Of a DNA stretch of 64,000 nucleotides, positions 34,955 through 43,911 are shown piece after piece. The notes beneath the pieces are model-generated. The model saw only the letters and a list, made by a program, of their open reading frames with translations. It searched no databases and had not been told where the DNA came from. The DNA lies in the NCBI RefSeq assembly GCF_003732665.1, contig NZ_MOBP01000013.1:1-64000 (forward strand), given 5' to 3'. The stretch's first letter is position 1. The number at the start of each line of letters is the position of its first letter. The position numbers and the translations under genes are program-made. Source of the stretch: Pseudomonas frederiksbergensis. GTDB taxonomy: Bacteria; Pseudomonadota; Gammaproteobacteria; Pseudomonadales; Pseudomonadaceae.

Positions 34955-35605
34955 TTAGGCCGCTGGCTGATCCAGCTCCAGGCCCACGCCCAATTGGCGC
35001 GACAGGCACGGCCAGCGTTTCCACGCGGCGCCGGTGTCCGGGCTGTTGAGTTTCTCGCGGTAGGCCTCCACCGACTCCAGCGCGAAACTGTCTTCGTTAA
35101 GCATCTCGTCCACGGCGTGATGCACCGCCTCATCCAGTTGGTTGGCGAATTCTTCGCCGATCAGTTGGTGGGCAATCAGGTTGGCGACAGTCATGTCCAA
35201 GGGGATCAGTGGCTGGCCAAAATGCTTGATGTACAGGTCATTGACCTCTTCGACCAACCGGTGCGCCAGATAGGCTTCATCCAGCAAGCCGTCCAGGCCG
35301 ACATGCCCGGTCATGATCGCCGGCGGCTGGAGGAAGAACTGTTCGGCGATTTTCAGCACCGGTTTGATCTGTGACTCGATGCCCGCTTCCCGTGCGACAT
35401 CATTGGCAGCGTCCAGCAGGTCCGGCACTTGCTCTATATAAGCCGCGACAAAACGGGTCATCACGCCCTTGGCGTCGACATCCGGGAGCTGGATGGCGGA
35501 ATGCAGGTGTGGCAGTTGGGTTTCCAGTTGGCGAGTTAACAGGCCGGTCTCGGCCTCGTGTTGTTGGGCTTTTTGGATCTGCTCGCGCAATGCGGCGGTG
35601 TTCAT
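34955..35605 (-). CDS. Conserved hypothetical protein (PA0104-like)
   Basis: 216 residues, acidic, mostly helical, no signal peptide or membrane helix. I see no catalytic motif and do not recognise a named domain. ATG 35605 gives MNTAALREQIQKAQQHEAET and follows CCTGGAGTTTTC; a longer form adds six residues. It lies between the SulP gene and the oxidase cluster but on the opposite strand, so the link to either is only positional. Confidence 0.75.
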   Translation of the reverse strand: MNTAALREQIQKAQQHEAETGLLTRQLETQLPHLHSAIQLPDVDAKGVMTRFVAAYIEQVPDLLDAANDVAREAGIESQIKPVLKIAEQFFLQPPAIMTGHVGLDGLLDEAYLAHRLVEEVNDLYIKHFGQPLIPLDMTVANLIAHQLIGEEFANQLDEAVHHAVDEMLNEDSFALESVEAYREKLNSPDTGAAWKRWPCLSRQLGVGLELDQPAA

Positions 35606-35977
35606 GAAAACTCCAGGAAACAAAGGCTGTGAAATAGGGAAGACATAACTTAGCTGGCGTAGGAAATTTCCTAAGACGCATTTGTCATAATTATTTCATC
35701 CTTGATACTTCAAAGTTATATCTATTTTGCCACCACTCGTCCGCATCCTTCTCCATTCGTGCCCTTGAACGCAAGTCCCGGCTGTTTCAGATCATTTACG
35801 CCATCACATTGCGAGGTAGCAGTCGCTGTCTATACTCGGGTGGGAATGGAGTTAGCTGATGACGCCCGACTGCACACGCAGCAAGGCCCGGTGATTCAAG
35901 TTCGTAGTCTGAAATAGCCGCTCCCTTGCCGTTGGTGAAAGCCGGCGGGATAACAAGAACGATAAGGGGAACCCGCA
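35606..35977. other. Divergent intergenic region before coxB
   Basis: These 372 bases contain no credible gene. The region is relatively AT-rich at 35640-35760 and must hold the promoters for coxB and the hypothetical gene. I found no clear ANR dyad (TTGAT-N4-ATCAA) and no unambiguous -35/-10 pair. AAGGGGA about 10 bases before ATG 35978 is the coxB ribosome site. Confidence 0.5.
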
Positions 35978-37105
35978 ATGATGCGACATCCACACGTCTG
36001 GATGGGCCTCCTGTTGTGGTCAATTTTCAGCCAGGCACAAGCGGCCTGGACTGTGAATATGGCGCCGGGAGCGACTGAAATCAGTCACGCAGTATTCGAC
36101 CTGCACATGACCATTTTCTGGATCTGTGTAGTCATCGGCATCATCGTCTTCGGCGCCATGTTCTGGTCGATGATGGTCCACCGCCGCTCGACCGGGCAGG
36201 TGGCCGCCAAATTTCATGAAAGCACCACCGTCGAAATCCTCTGGACCATCGTGCCCTTCATCATCCTGGTGGCCATGGCGGTTCCCGCTACTGCCACCCT
36301 GATCAAGATGTACGACGCCAGTGAGCCGGATATCGATATCCAGATCACCGGCTATCAGTGGAAGTGGCACTACAAATACCTGGGCCAGGACGTCGAGTTC
36401 TTCAGCAACCTGGCCACGCCCCAGGATCAGATCCACAACAAGGAAGCCAAGGGCGAGCACTACCTGCTTGAGGTCGACAAGCCATTGGTGCTGCCGATTG
36501 GCGCCAAGGTACGTTTCCTGGTGACTTCCGCCGACGTCATCCACTCGTGGTGGGTGCCGGCCTTTGCGGTCAAGCGCGATGCGATTCCCGGGTTCGTCAA
36601 CGAAGCCTGGACCCGCATCGACAAGCCCGGCATCTACCGTGGCCAGTGCGCCGAATTGTGCGGCAAGGACCACGGCTTCATGCCGATCGTGGTCGAGGTC
36701 AAGGAGAAGGCCGATTACGACAAGTGGCTGGCCGAGCGCAAGGCTGAAGCCCTGCAGCTTAAAGAGCTGACCAGCAAGGAATGGACCCTCGACGAGCTGA
36801 AAGAGCGCGGCGACAAGATTTATCACACCACCTGCGTGGCCTGTCACCAGGCCGAAGGCCAGGGCCTGCCGCCGATGTTCCCGGCGCTCAAAGGCTCGCC
36901 GATTGCCACCGGGCCAAAAGCCGATCACCTGCACCGCGTGTACTTCGGCAAGCCAGGCACCGCGATGGCGGCGTTCGGCAAGCAGCTTTCAGAAGTCGAT
37001 ATCGCAGCGGTCGTGACCTATGAACGTAACGCCTGGGGCAACAACAAAGGCGACATGGTCACGCCTAAAGAAGTGCTGGAGCTGAAACAGGCGGAAAGCA
37101 AATGA
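35978..37105 (+). CDS. coxB: Cytochrome c oxidase subunit II with fused cytochrome c domain
   Basis: 375 residues. Signal peptide (to QAQA, about residue 22), two membrane helices, then a cupredoxin domain with the CuA site H...CAELCGKDHGFM (CxxxCxxxH), and a C-terminal cytochrome c domain with CVACH and an axial Met. Subunit II of the caa3/aa3-type oxidase accepts electrons from soluble cytochrome c. It leads the oxidase cluster in standard pseudomonad order. Confidence 0.95.
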   Translation: MMRHPHVWMGLLLWSIFSQAQAAWTVNMAPGATEISHAVFDLHMTIFWICVVIGIIVFGAMFWSMMVHRRSTGQVAAKFHESTTVEILWTIVPFIILVAMAVPATATLIKMYDASEPDIDIQITGYQWKWHYKYLGQDVEFFSNLATPQDQIHNKEAKGEHYLLEVDKPLVLPIGAKVRFLVTSADVIHSWWVPAFAVKRDAIPGFVNEAWTRIDKPGIYRGQCAELCGKDHGFMPIVVEVKEKADYDKWLAERKAEALQLKELTSKEWTLDELKERGDKIYHTTCVACHQAEGQGLPPMFPALKGSPIATGPKADHLHRVYFGKPGTAMAAFGKQLSEVDIAAVVTYERNAWGNNKGDMVTPKEVLELKQAESK

Positions 37106-37187
37106 CCCGGTCTATCGCGTACGTAAGGAACCGGTCGGGGCAGCGCGCCCCGGCCTGCCCAGCCCATTCGTTCTCAGGAGAACGGCC

Positions 37188-38777
37188 ATGAGTGCTGTCA
37201 TCGATGATCATGGTCACGCCACCGACCACGCCCACGGCCCCGCCAAGGGCTTGATGCGTTGGGTGCTGACCACCAACCACAAGGACATCGGCACGCTGTA
37301 CCTGTGGTTCGCGTTTTCCATGTTCCTGCTCGGTGGCTCGTTCGCCATGGTGATTCGCGCCGAGCTGTTTCAGCCCGGACTGCAAATCGTCGAACCGGCG
37401 TTCTTCAACCAGATGACCACCATGCACGGTCTGGTGATGGTGTTCGGTGCGGTGATGCCGGCGTTCGTCGGCCTCGCCAACTGGATGATCCCGTTGATGA
37501 TCGGCGCGCCGGACATGGCCCTGCCACGGATGAACAACTTCAGCTTCTGGCTGTTGCCGGCGGCGTTCATCCTGCTGGTGTCGACCCTGTTCACCGCCGG
37601 TGGCGGACCGAACTTCGGCTGGACCTTCTACGCCCCGCTCTCTACGACTTACGCCCCGGAAAGCGTGACGTTCTTTATCTTTGCCATTCACTTGATGGGC
37701 ATCAGCTCGATCATGGGCGCGATCAACGTGATCGCCACCATCCTCAACCTGCGCGCCCCCGGCATGACGCTGATGAAAATGCCGCTGTTCGTCTGGACCT
37801 GGCTGATCACCGCATTCCTGCTGATCGCGGTGATGCCGGTGCTGGCCGGGTGCGTGACGATGATGCTGATGGACATCCACTTCGGCACCAGCTTCTTCAG
37901 TGCCGCCGGTGGCGGTGACCCGGTGCTGTTCCAGCATGTGTTCTGGTTCTTCGGGCATCCCGAGGTGTACATCATGATCCTGCCGGCCTTCGGTGCCGTC
38001 AGCTCGATCATCCCGACCTTCTCGCGCAAGCCGCTGTTCGGTTACACCTCGATGGTCTACGCCACGGCGAGCATCGCGTTCCTGTCGTTTATCGTCTGGG
38101 CCCACCACATGTTCGTGGTTGGCATTCCGTTGGTGGGTGAGTTGTTCTTCATGTACGCGACGCTGCTGATCGCGGTGCCCACGGGCGTGAAGGTGTTCAA
38201 CTGGGCGAGCACCATGTGGCAAGGCTCGCTGACCTTCGAAACGCCGATGCTGTTCGCCGTAGCGTTCGTGATCCTGTTCTCCATCGGCGGGTTCTCCGGG
38301 CTGATGCTGGCCATCGCCCCGGCGGACTTCCAGTATCAGGACACCTACTTCGTGGTCGCGCACTTCCACTACGTACTGGTGCCAGGGGCGATCTTCGGGA
38401 TCTTCGCCTCGGCGTACTACTGGCTGCCGAAATGGACCGGCCACATGTACGACGAAACCCTGGGCAAGCTGCACTTCTGGCTGTCGTTCGTGGGCATGAA
38501 CCTGACCTTCTTCCCGATGCACTTCGTGGGGCTGGCGGGCATGCCGCGACGGATTCCGGACTACAACCTGCAATTCGCCGACTTCAACATGGTGTCGTCG
38601 ATTGGCGCATTCATGTTCGGCACCACGCAGTTGTTCTTCCTGTTCATCGTAATCAAGACCATCCGCGGCGGCCCGCCAGCACCAGCCAAACCGTGGGAAG
38701 GGGCCGAAGGCCTGGAGTGGAGCGTGCCGTCACCGGCGCCGTATCACACCTTCACCACGCCGCCGGAAGTGAAATGA
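37188..38777 (+). CDS. coxA: Cytochrome c oxidase subunit I
   Basis: 529 residues with twelve membrane helices. The CuB/Tyr cross-link motif is WFFGHPEVYIMILP; further ligands are in WAHHMFVVG and VVAHFHYVL. LMRWVLTTNHKDIGTLYLWF at the N-terminus is conserved. It holds heme a and the a3-CuB oxygen site. The stop is one base before a REPIN that separates it from ctaG. Confidence 0.97.
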   Translation: MSAVIDDHGHATDHAHGPAKGLMRWVLTTNHKDIGTLYLWFAFSMFLLGGSFAMVIRAELFQPGLQIVEPAFFNQMTTMHGLVMVFGAVMPAFVGLANWMIPLMIGAPDMALPRMNNFSFWLLPAAFILLVSTLFTAGGGPNFGWTFYAPLSTTYAPESVTFFIFAIHLMGISSIMGAINVIATILNLRAPGMTLMKMPLFVWTWLITAFLLIAVMPVLAGCVTMMLMDIHFGTSFFSAAGGGDPVLFQHVFWFFGHPEVYIMILPAFGAVSSIIPTFSRKPLFGYTSMVYATASIAFLSFIVWAHHMFVVGIPLVGELFFMYATLLIAVPTGVKVFNWASTMWQGSLTFETPMLFAVAFVILFSIGGFSGLMLAIAPADFQYQDTYFVVAHFHYVLVPGAIFGIFASAYYWLPKWTGHMYDETLGKLHFWLSFVGMNLTFFPMHFVGLAGMPRRIPDYNLQFADFNMVSSIGAFMFGTTQLFFLFIVIKTIRGGPPAPAKPWEGAEGLEWSVPSPAPYHTFTTPPEVK

Positions 38778-38778
38778 C

Positions 38779-38866
38779 TGTGGGAGCGGGCTTGCTCGCG
38801 AAGAACGATAACGCGGTTTGTCTGATGAACCGTGGCGCCTGCTTCGCGAGCAAGCCCGCTCCCACA
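38779..38866. repeat. REPIN inside the cox cluster, type TGTGGGAGCGGGCTTGCTCGCGAAG
   Basis: Arms TGTGGGAGCGGGCTTGCTCG-CGAAG (38779-38803) and the inverse ending at 38866. It fills most of the 114-base gap between coxA and ctaG, so oxidase mRNA carries a large hairpin there. This could stabilise the coxBA part and lower downstream expression. Confidence 0.9.
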
Positions 38867-38891
38867 TGGGTTTGTGTGGAGGGCTTGCACC

Positions 38892-39443
38892 ATGGCTGAC
38901 TCGATTTCGTTGAAAAAACTGGTCACCCGCCTGCTGATGGTGGTGGTCGCCATGTTTGTCTTCGGGTTTGCCCTGGTGCCGATCTACGACGTGATGTGCA
39001 AGGCCTTCGGTATCAACGGCAAAACCGCCGGGCAGTACGAGGGCGAGCAGACGGTCGACACGTCGCGGCAAGTGCGCGTGCAGTTTCTGTCGACCAATAA
39101 CGCCGACATGGTCTGGGAGTTCTATCCCAAGGGCAATGAGCTGACGGCGCATCCGGGGGCGGTGAACGAGATGATTTTCGTCGCCTACAACCCCACCGAC
39201 CGCCCGATGAGCGCGCAAGCCGTGCCGAGTATCGCCCCCAGTGAAGCGGCGGCGTATTTCCACAAGACCGAATGTTTCTGCTTTACCCAGCAAGTGCTGC
39301 AGCCCGGTCAACGGATCGAGATGCCGGTACGTTTCATCGTTGACCGTGACATGCCCAAGGATGTGAAGCACCTGACGCTGTCCTACACGCTGTTCGATAT
39401 CACCGCCCGACATCCACCGGTAGCTGTAAACACTGGCGGCTGA
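38892..39443 (+). CDS. ctaG: Cytochrome c oxidase assembly protein CtaG (Cox11)
   Basis: 183 residues: one N-terminal membrane helix (VTRLLMVVVAMFVFGFALVP) and a periplasmic immunoglobulin-like domain with the copper motif KTECFCFTQQVL (CFCF). It delivers copper to the CuB centre of subunit I. ATG 38892 follows GGAGGGC; the frame is open farther upstream but runs into the REPIN. Confidence 0.95.
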   Translation: MADSISLKKLVTRLLMVVVAMFVFGFALVPIYDVMCKAFGINGKTAGQYEGEQTVDTSRQVRVQFLSTNNADMVWEFYPKGNELTAHPGAVNEMIFVAYNPTDRPMSAQAVPSIAPSEAAAYFHKTECFCFTQQVLQPGQRIEMPVRFIVDRDMPKDVKHLTLSYTLFDITARHPPVAVNTGG

Positions 39444-39468
39444 GCGTGCCCGATAAGGAGAACAATAA

Positions 39469-40356
39469 ATGGCAACTCATGAACACTATTTCGTACCGGC
39501 CCAGAGCAAATGGCCGATCATCGCCACGGTCGGCATGTTGGTCACGGTATTCGGCCTGGCGACCTGGTTCAACGACCTGAAAGCGGCGCGCCCGGAATCC
39601 CACGGCCCGCTGATCTTTTTCGTCGGAGGGCTGCTGCTGGCGTACATGCTGTTCGGCTGGTTCGGCACGGTGATCAAGGAAAGTCGCCAAGGCTTGTATA
39701 GCGCACAGATGGATCGCTCGTTCCGCTGGGGCATGAGCTGGTTCATCTTCTCCGAGGTGATGTTCTTCATCGCTTTCTTCGGTGCACTGTTTTATGTGCG
39801 CCACGTCTCGGGGCCGGCGCTGGGGGGTGAAGGCCCGAAAGGCATCGCGCATATGCTGTGGCCGAACTTCCAGTTCACCTGGCCGCTGCTGCACACCCCG
39901 GACCCGAAACTGTTCCCGCCGCCCAAGGAAGTCATCAGCCCGTGGGGCCTGCCGCTGATCAACACGATTTTGCTGGTCAGCTCCAGCGTCACCGTGACCA
40001 TCGCCCACCACGCCTTGAAAAAAGGCCATCGCGGCGCGCTGAAAATCTGGCTGGCGATCACGGTGTTGCTGGGTTGCGGCTTCCTCGCCTTGCAGGCTGA
40101 AGAATACATGCACGCCTACCACGAACTGGGGCTGACCCTCGGTTCGGGGATCTACGGCGCGACGTTCTTCATGCTCACCGGGTTCCACGGCGCCCACGTG
40201 ACCATCGGCACCATCATCCTGTTCGTGATGCTGATGCGGATCATGCGCGGGCACTTCGATAACGAGCACCAGTTCGGTTTCGAAGCGGCGAGTTGGTATT
40301 GGCACTTCGTGGACGTGGTGTGGATCGGCTTGTTCGTTTTCGTTTACGTGCTCTGA
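39469..40356 (+). CDS. coxC: Cytochrome c oxidase subunit III
   Basis: 295 residues, seven membrane helices: for example WFIFSEVMFFIAFFGALFYV and the conserved FYLTG-like FFMLTGFHGAHVTIGTIILF, ending YWHFVDVVWIGLFVFVYV. Subunit III stabilises the oxidase and its proton uptake. It ends four bases from a convergent twin-TM gene, so two transcripts meet here. Confidence 0.95.
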   Translation: MATHEHYFVPAQSKWPIIATVGMLVTVFGLATWFNDLKAARPESHGPLIFFVGGLLLAYMLFGWFGTVIKESRQGLYSAQMDRSFRWGMSWFIFSEVMFFIAFFGALFYVRHVSGPALGGEGPKGIAHMLWPNFQFTWPLLHTPDPKLFPPPKEVISPWGLPLINTILLVSSSVTVTIAHHALKKGHRGALKIWLAITVLLGCGFLALQAEEYMHAYHELGLTLGSGIYGATFFMLTGFHGAHVTIGTIILFVMLMRIMRGHFDNEHQFGFEAASWYWHFVDVVWIGLFVFVYVL

Positions 40357-40360
40357 CGCG

Positions 40361-40564
40361 TTACCAAGGCGCAGTCGAGACCAACTGGCCGCTGTAGAAA
40401 CCCCAGGCGATCAAGCCGACGGTGGTGGCGGCCAGGGCCACCCGAACACTCAAGGCGATGACCAGGCGATTTGAGCTGCTGTCGTCCTTGACCAGAAAAA
40501 ACAGGCCGCTGAACAGGCTGACAACCGTGGCAATCAGCATCAGGACGATGGCTGCTTTGAGCAT
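40361..40564 (-). CDS. Twin transmembrane protein (DUF2909 type)
   Basis: 67 residues consisting of two membrane helices (3-24 and 36-58) joined by a short polar turn (VKDDSSSNR). This is the small twinTM family commonly found beside proteobacterial oxidase genes; it may help oxidase assembly but has no defined function I know. It is the only minus-strand gene inside the cox cluster and is divergent from SURF1. Confidence 0.85.
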   Translation of the reverse strand: MLKAAIVLMLIATVVSLFSGLFFLVKDDSSSNRLVIALSVRVALAATTVGLIAWGFYSGQLVSTAPW

Positions 40565-40634
40565 GGTGAGACTCCGGGGGAAAGGCGATGCAGATGAGTA
40601 TAGCTATCGCGATCACCGACTTTCTGGCGCTGTC

Positions 40635-41375
40635 ATGAAGCGCTTCCGGCCGGGCATCGTACCGACGATTGTAGTCGCGCTGCTGTTGCCGCTGCTGGTG
40701 TCACTGGGGTTCTGGCAGTTGAGCCGGGGCGCGGAGAAAAGCGCCCTGCTGCAAACCTACACCGAGCGGCGGGCGGCGGAACCGATGGCCAGCTCCGAGC
40801 TGCTGAACACGCAAGATCCAGCCTTCCGCCGGGTGCGCCTGCACGGTGAATTCGATGCCGAACACAGCCTGCTGCTGGACAACCGCCAGCGCGACGGCAA
40901 GGTCGGGGTCGAACTGCTGCAACCGTTCCACGATCAAGCGACCGGGCTCTGGTTGCTGGTCAATCGCGGCTGGCTGCCGTGGCCGGAGCGCCGCACGCCT
41001 GCGCAATTCAAGACCCCCACCGAAACGTTGAGTATCGACGCCTGGGTCTACGTGTCCCCCGGCGCGACCTTCCAGTTGCACGCCGATCCAAGCACCTCGA
41101 CCTGGCCGAAACTGATCACCGCCGTCGAACCGGCCAAGCTCTGGGCTTCGCTTGATCGCGAAGGTTTTGCCTACGAATTACGTGAAGAAACCGGCCCCGC
41201 GTCCTACCAGGCCGATTGGCCGGTGGTGGCCATGGGGCCGGAAAAACACATCGCTTATGCCGTGCAGTGGTTCGCCATGGCGATCGCCCTGCTCGGCCTT
41301 TTTATCTATCTCGGCTGGCACAACGCAAAGGAGAAACACCATGGGAGCGGCCATGAATCCACCCAGCATGTCTGA
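40635..41375 (+). CDS. SURF1 family oxidase assembly protein
   Basis: 246 residues with two membrane helices at the ends (IVPTIVVALLLPLLVSLGFW and a C-terminal VQWFAMAIALLGLFIYLGWH). The conserved LGFWQLSRGAEK near the first helix and RRVRLHGEFDAEHSLLLDNR are SURF1 hallmarks. SURF1 proteins help insert heme a into subunit I. ATG 40635 gives the family N-terminus. It overlaps the next gene by 35 bases. Confidence 0.92.
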   Translation: MKRFRPGIVPTIVVALLLPLLVSLGFWQLSRGAEKSALLQTYTERRAAEPMASSELLNTQDPAFRRVRLHGEFDAEHSLLLDNRQRDGKVGVELLQPFHDQATGLWLLVNRGWLPWPERRTPAQFKTPTETLSIDAWVYVSPGATFQLHADPSTSTWPKLITAVEPAKLWASLDREGFAYELREETGPASYQADWPVVAMGPEKHIAYAVQWFAMAIALLGLFIYLGWHNAKEKHHGSGHESTQHV

Positions 41376-41934
41376 GGCGAAGACGCCGGCGAATCGGCGC
41401 AAGGGTCGTTTGCAGTTGCTGCTGATCGTGCTGGGGGTGGTGGGTCCGATGATCCTCGCCACCGGCATGTACAAACTGAATTTCTGGGTGCCGGATGGCC
41501 GCAGTTATCACGGCGAACTGATCGGCAACGGCCAGACCCGCGCCGACCTCGGCGTGCAGGCTCAGGAGGATCGTTGGCAGATGCTGGTTACCGCGCCGAA
41601 GGATTGCGCGGTGGATTGTCAGCAATTGGTTTATCTGGCGCGGCAGATCCAGATTGGCCTCGGCCGTGATGCGTCTCGCGCCAGCCATGCACTGGCCGCC
41701 GCGCAACCGCTGAGCGCCGACTACGAAGCCAAGCTGACACGCGAGTATCCGCAGCTGCAGCGTTACCCCATGGACCTCACCACGTTCAGCAAGACCACTG
41801 GCGACAAAACTGCGCCGCAACTGTGGATCATCGATCCCCACGGCAATCTGGTGCTGCGCTACGACCCGACCGTGAAGGGCAAGGACCTGCTGAACGATCT
41901 GCGTCACCTGTTGAAACTGTCGAACATCGGATAA
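41341..41934 (+). CDS. Membrane-anchored protein of the oxidase cluster, unknown function (PA0111-like)
   Basis: 197 residues with a cytoplasmic basic tail, one membrane helix (LQLLLIVLGVVGPMILATGM) and a periplasmic domain of about 145 residues. The end, APQLWIIDPHGNLVLRYDPT followed by GKDLLNDLRHLLKLSNIG, resembles the C-terminal part of a thioredoxin-like fold, but no CxxC is present; Cys at CAVDC could bind metal. AAGGAG seven bases before ATG 41341 sets the start inside the SURF1 gene. Confidence 0.82.
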   Translation: MGAAMNPPSMSEAKTPANRRKGRLQLLLIVLGVVGPMILATGMYKLNFWVPDGRSYHGELIGNGQTRADLGVQAQEDRWQMLVTAPKDCAVDCQQLVYLARQIQIGLGRDASRASHALAAAQPLSADYEAKLTREYPQLQRYPMDLTTFSKTTGDKTAPQLWIIDPHGNLVLRYDPTVKGKDLLNDLRHLLKLSNIG

Positions 41935-41944
41935 GGGCATCGTC

Positions 41945-43024
41945 ATGGCCAAACCTGGATTTCGCCTCGCGCTGTTTGCCACCCTGCTGGCACTGATTGT
42001 GGTGTTGCTCGGCGCCTACACCCGCCTGACCCACGCCGGCCTCGGCTGCCCGGACTGGCCGGGTTGCTACGGCTTTATCAGCGTGCCAAAAAGCGAAGCC
42101 CAACTGGCCCATGCCGAACTGCATTTCCCTGACACACCGGTGGTAGCCCATAAGGGCTGGAACGAGATGATCCACCGCTACTTCGCCGGCACCCTGGGGC
42201 TGTTGATCTCGGTGCTGGCCGGTCGCGCCTGGGTGCATCGGCGCCATCCCGGGCAACCGGTGAAGTTGCCGCTGTTCCTGCTCGCGGTGGTATTTGCCCA
42301 AGCCGCGTTTGGCATGTGGACGGTAACGCTCAAGCTCTGGCCGCAAGTGGTGACCGGGCATTTGCTCGGCGGCTTTGCGACCTTGAGTCTGTTGTTTCTG
42401 CTGACGCTGAGACTGTCCGGCGTATTGCCGGCACTGACCGTGCCCAAGCGTTTGCAGTACTGGGCGACCGCAGGTTTGCTGCTGGTGATCCTGCAAATCG
42501 CCCTCGGCGGCTGGGTCAGTTCCAACTACGCGGCGGTGGCGTGCATCGACTTCCCAACCTGCCACGGCCAATGGCTGCCCCCGGCGGATTTCGCCAACGG
42601 CTTTCACCTGACTCAACACATCGGCCCCAATTACCTCGGCGGGCAACTGGACAGCGATGCCCGCACGGCGATTCACCTGACCCACCGCATCGGCGCGCTG
42701 CTGGTGACGCTGGTGCTGCTCGGTCTGGCCTGGCAACTGAAAGTGGTTGGCATGACCCGTCTGGCGGGCCTGGTGCTGATCGCCCTCGGCGCACAAATCA
42801 CCCTGGGCATCAGCAACGTGCTGTTTCACCTGCCGCTGCCCATCGCCGTCGCCCACAACGCGGGCGGCGCGGCGCTGTTGCTGACCATGGTGCTGGTCAA
42901 TTATCACGCGCGAACCAGTCTGGTTCGGGTCAAGCAACAAGCGCCTGCGCGCTGGCGCTTCAGCCCGCGTAAACATTCAGCCGGGCCCATAACAATAAAA
43001 GGAGAAATGCCATGGCGGTTCTGA
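41945..43024 (+). CDS. ctaA: Heme A synthase (COX15/CtaA)
   Basis: 359 residues, eight membrane helices, two fold-repeat halves. The N-terminus has GAYTRLTHAGLGCPDWPGCY, including the cysteine pair typical of this enzyme; histidine ligands are in MIHRYFAGTLG, TGHLLGG, HLTHRIGALL and VAHNAGGAAL. It oxidises the C8 methyl of heme O to make heme A. It overlaps the heme O synthase gene by 13 bases. Confidence 0.95.
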   Translation: MAKPGFRLALFATLLALIVVLLGAYTRLTHAGLGCPDWPGCYGFISVPKSEAQLAHAELHFPDTPVVAHKGWNEMIHRYFAGTLGLLISVLAGRAWVHRRHPGQPVKLPLFLLAVVFAQAAFGMWTVTLKLWPQVVTGHLLGGFATLSLLFLLTLRLSGVLPALTVPKRLQYWATAGLLLVILQIALGGWVSSNYAAVACIDFPTCHGQWLPPADFANGFHLTQHIGPNYLGGQLDSDARTAIHLTHRIGALLVTLVLLGLAWQLKVVGMTRLAGLVLIALGAQITLGISNVLFHLPLPIAVAHNAGGAALLLTMVLVNYHARTSLVRVKQQAPARWRFSPRKHSAGPITIKGEMPWRF

Positions 43025-43911
43025 TTGGCGAACGTCACAGCCAGGCAATCTGGCGCGATTATCTGGAGCTGACCAAGCCGAAAGTGGTGGTGCTGATGCT
43101 CATCACATCGTTGGTGGGCATGTTCCTCGCGACCCGCGCCGGGGTGCCGTGGACGGTGCTGGTGTTTGGCAACCTGGGGATCGCCTTGTGTGCCGGGGGT
43201 GCGGCGGCGGTCAATCATGTGGTGGATCGGCGGATCGATGCGGTGATGGCGCGCACGCACAAGCGGCCACTGGCGGAAGGCCGGGTGTCGCCGAGGGCGG
43301 CGCTGACCTTTGCGCTGGTGCTGGCGGTGCTCGGCCAAGCCGTTTTGCTGGCCTTCACCAACCCGCTGACCGCGTGGCTGACCCTCGCCTCCCTGCTCGG
43401 TTACGCCGTGGTCTACACCGGTTTCCTGAAACGGGCGACTCCGCAGAATATCGTCATCGGCGGCCTGGCCGGTGCCGCACCACCGCTGCTCGGTTGGGTC
43501 GCGGCCACCGGTCACGTCAGCGCCGAACCGCTGCTGCTGGTGCTGATCATCTTCGCCTGGACCCCGCCACACTTCTGGGCCCTGGCCATTCACCGCAAAG
43601 AGGAATACGCCAAGGCCGATATCCCGATGTTGCCGGTGACCCACGGCGAGCACTACACCAAAGTCCACATCCTGCTTTACACCTTCGCGCTGCTGGCGGT
43701 CAGCCTGATGCCGTATGTGATCCATATGAGCGGCGTGCTCTACCTGGTTTGTGCTTTGGCGCTGGGCGCGAGGTTTCTGCAATGGGCCGTGGTGCTGTAC
43801 CGTGGCACTCGGCCGCACGCGGCGATCAACACCTTCAAGTACTCTATCTGGTACTTGTTCCTGCTGTTCATCGCCCTGCTCGTAGACCACTACTTACTGT
43901 TGAACCTATGA
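43012..43911 (+). CDS. cyoE: Protoheme IX farnesyltransferase (heme O synthase)
   Basis: 299 residues with about nine membrane helices. The prenyltransferase motif NHVVDRRIDAVMARTHKRPL supplies the Mg-binding aspartates, and YTGFLKRATPQNIVIGGLAG is the second conserved segment. It farnesylates heme B to heme O for CtaA. AGGAGAAATGCC precedes ATG 43012. ctaB is an equivalent name. Confidence 0.96.
   Translation: MAVLIGERHSQAIWRDYLELTKPKVVVLMLITSLVGMFLATRAGVPWTVLVFGNLGIALCAGGAAAVNHVVDRRIDAVMARTHKRPLAEGRVSPRAALTFALVLAVLGQAVLLAFTNPLTAWLTLASLLGYAVVYTGFLKRATPQNIVIGGLAGAAPPLLGWVAATGHVSAEPLLLVLIIFAWTPPHFWALAIHRKEEYAKADIPMLPVTHGEHYTKVHILLYTFALLAVSLMPYVIHMSGVLYLVCALALGARFLQWAVVLYRGTRPHAAINTFKYSIWYLFLLFIALLVDHYLLLNL

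Noticed and set aside
37065..38573. 502-codon open frame antisense to coxA
   Set aside because: Extremely His/Gln/Glu/Arg-rich composition is the complement of membrane-helix codons; coxA is unambiguous.
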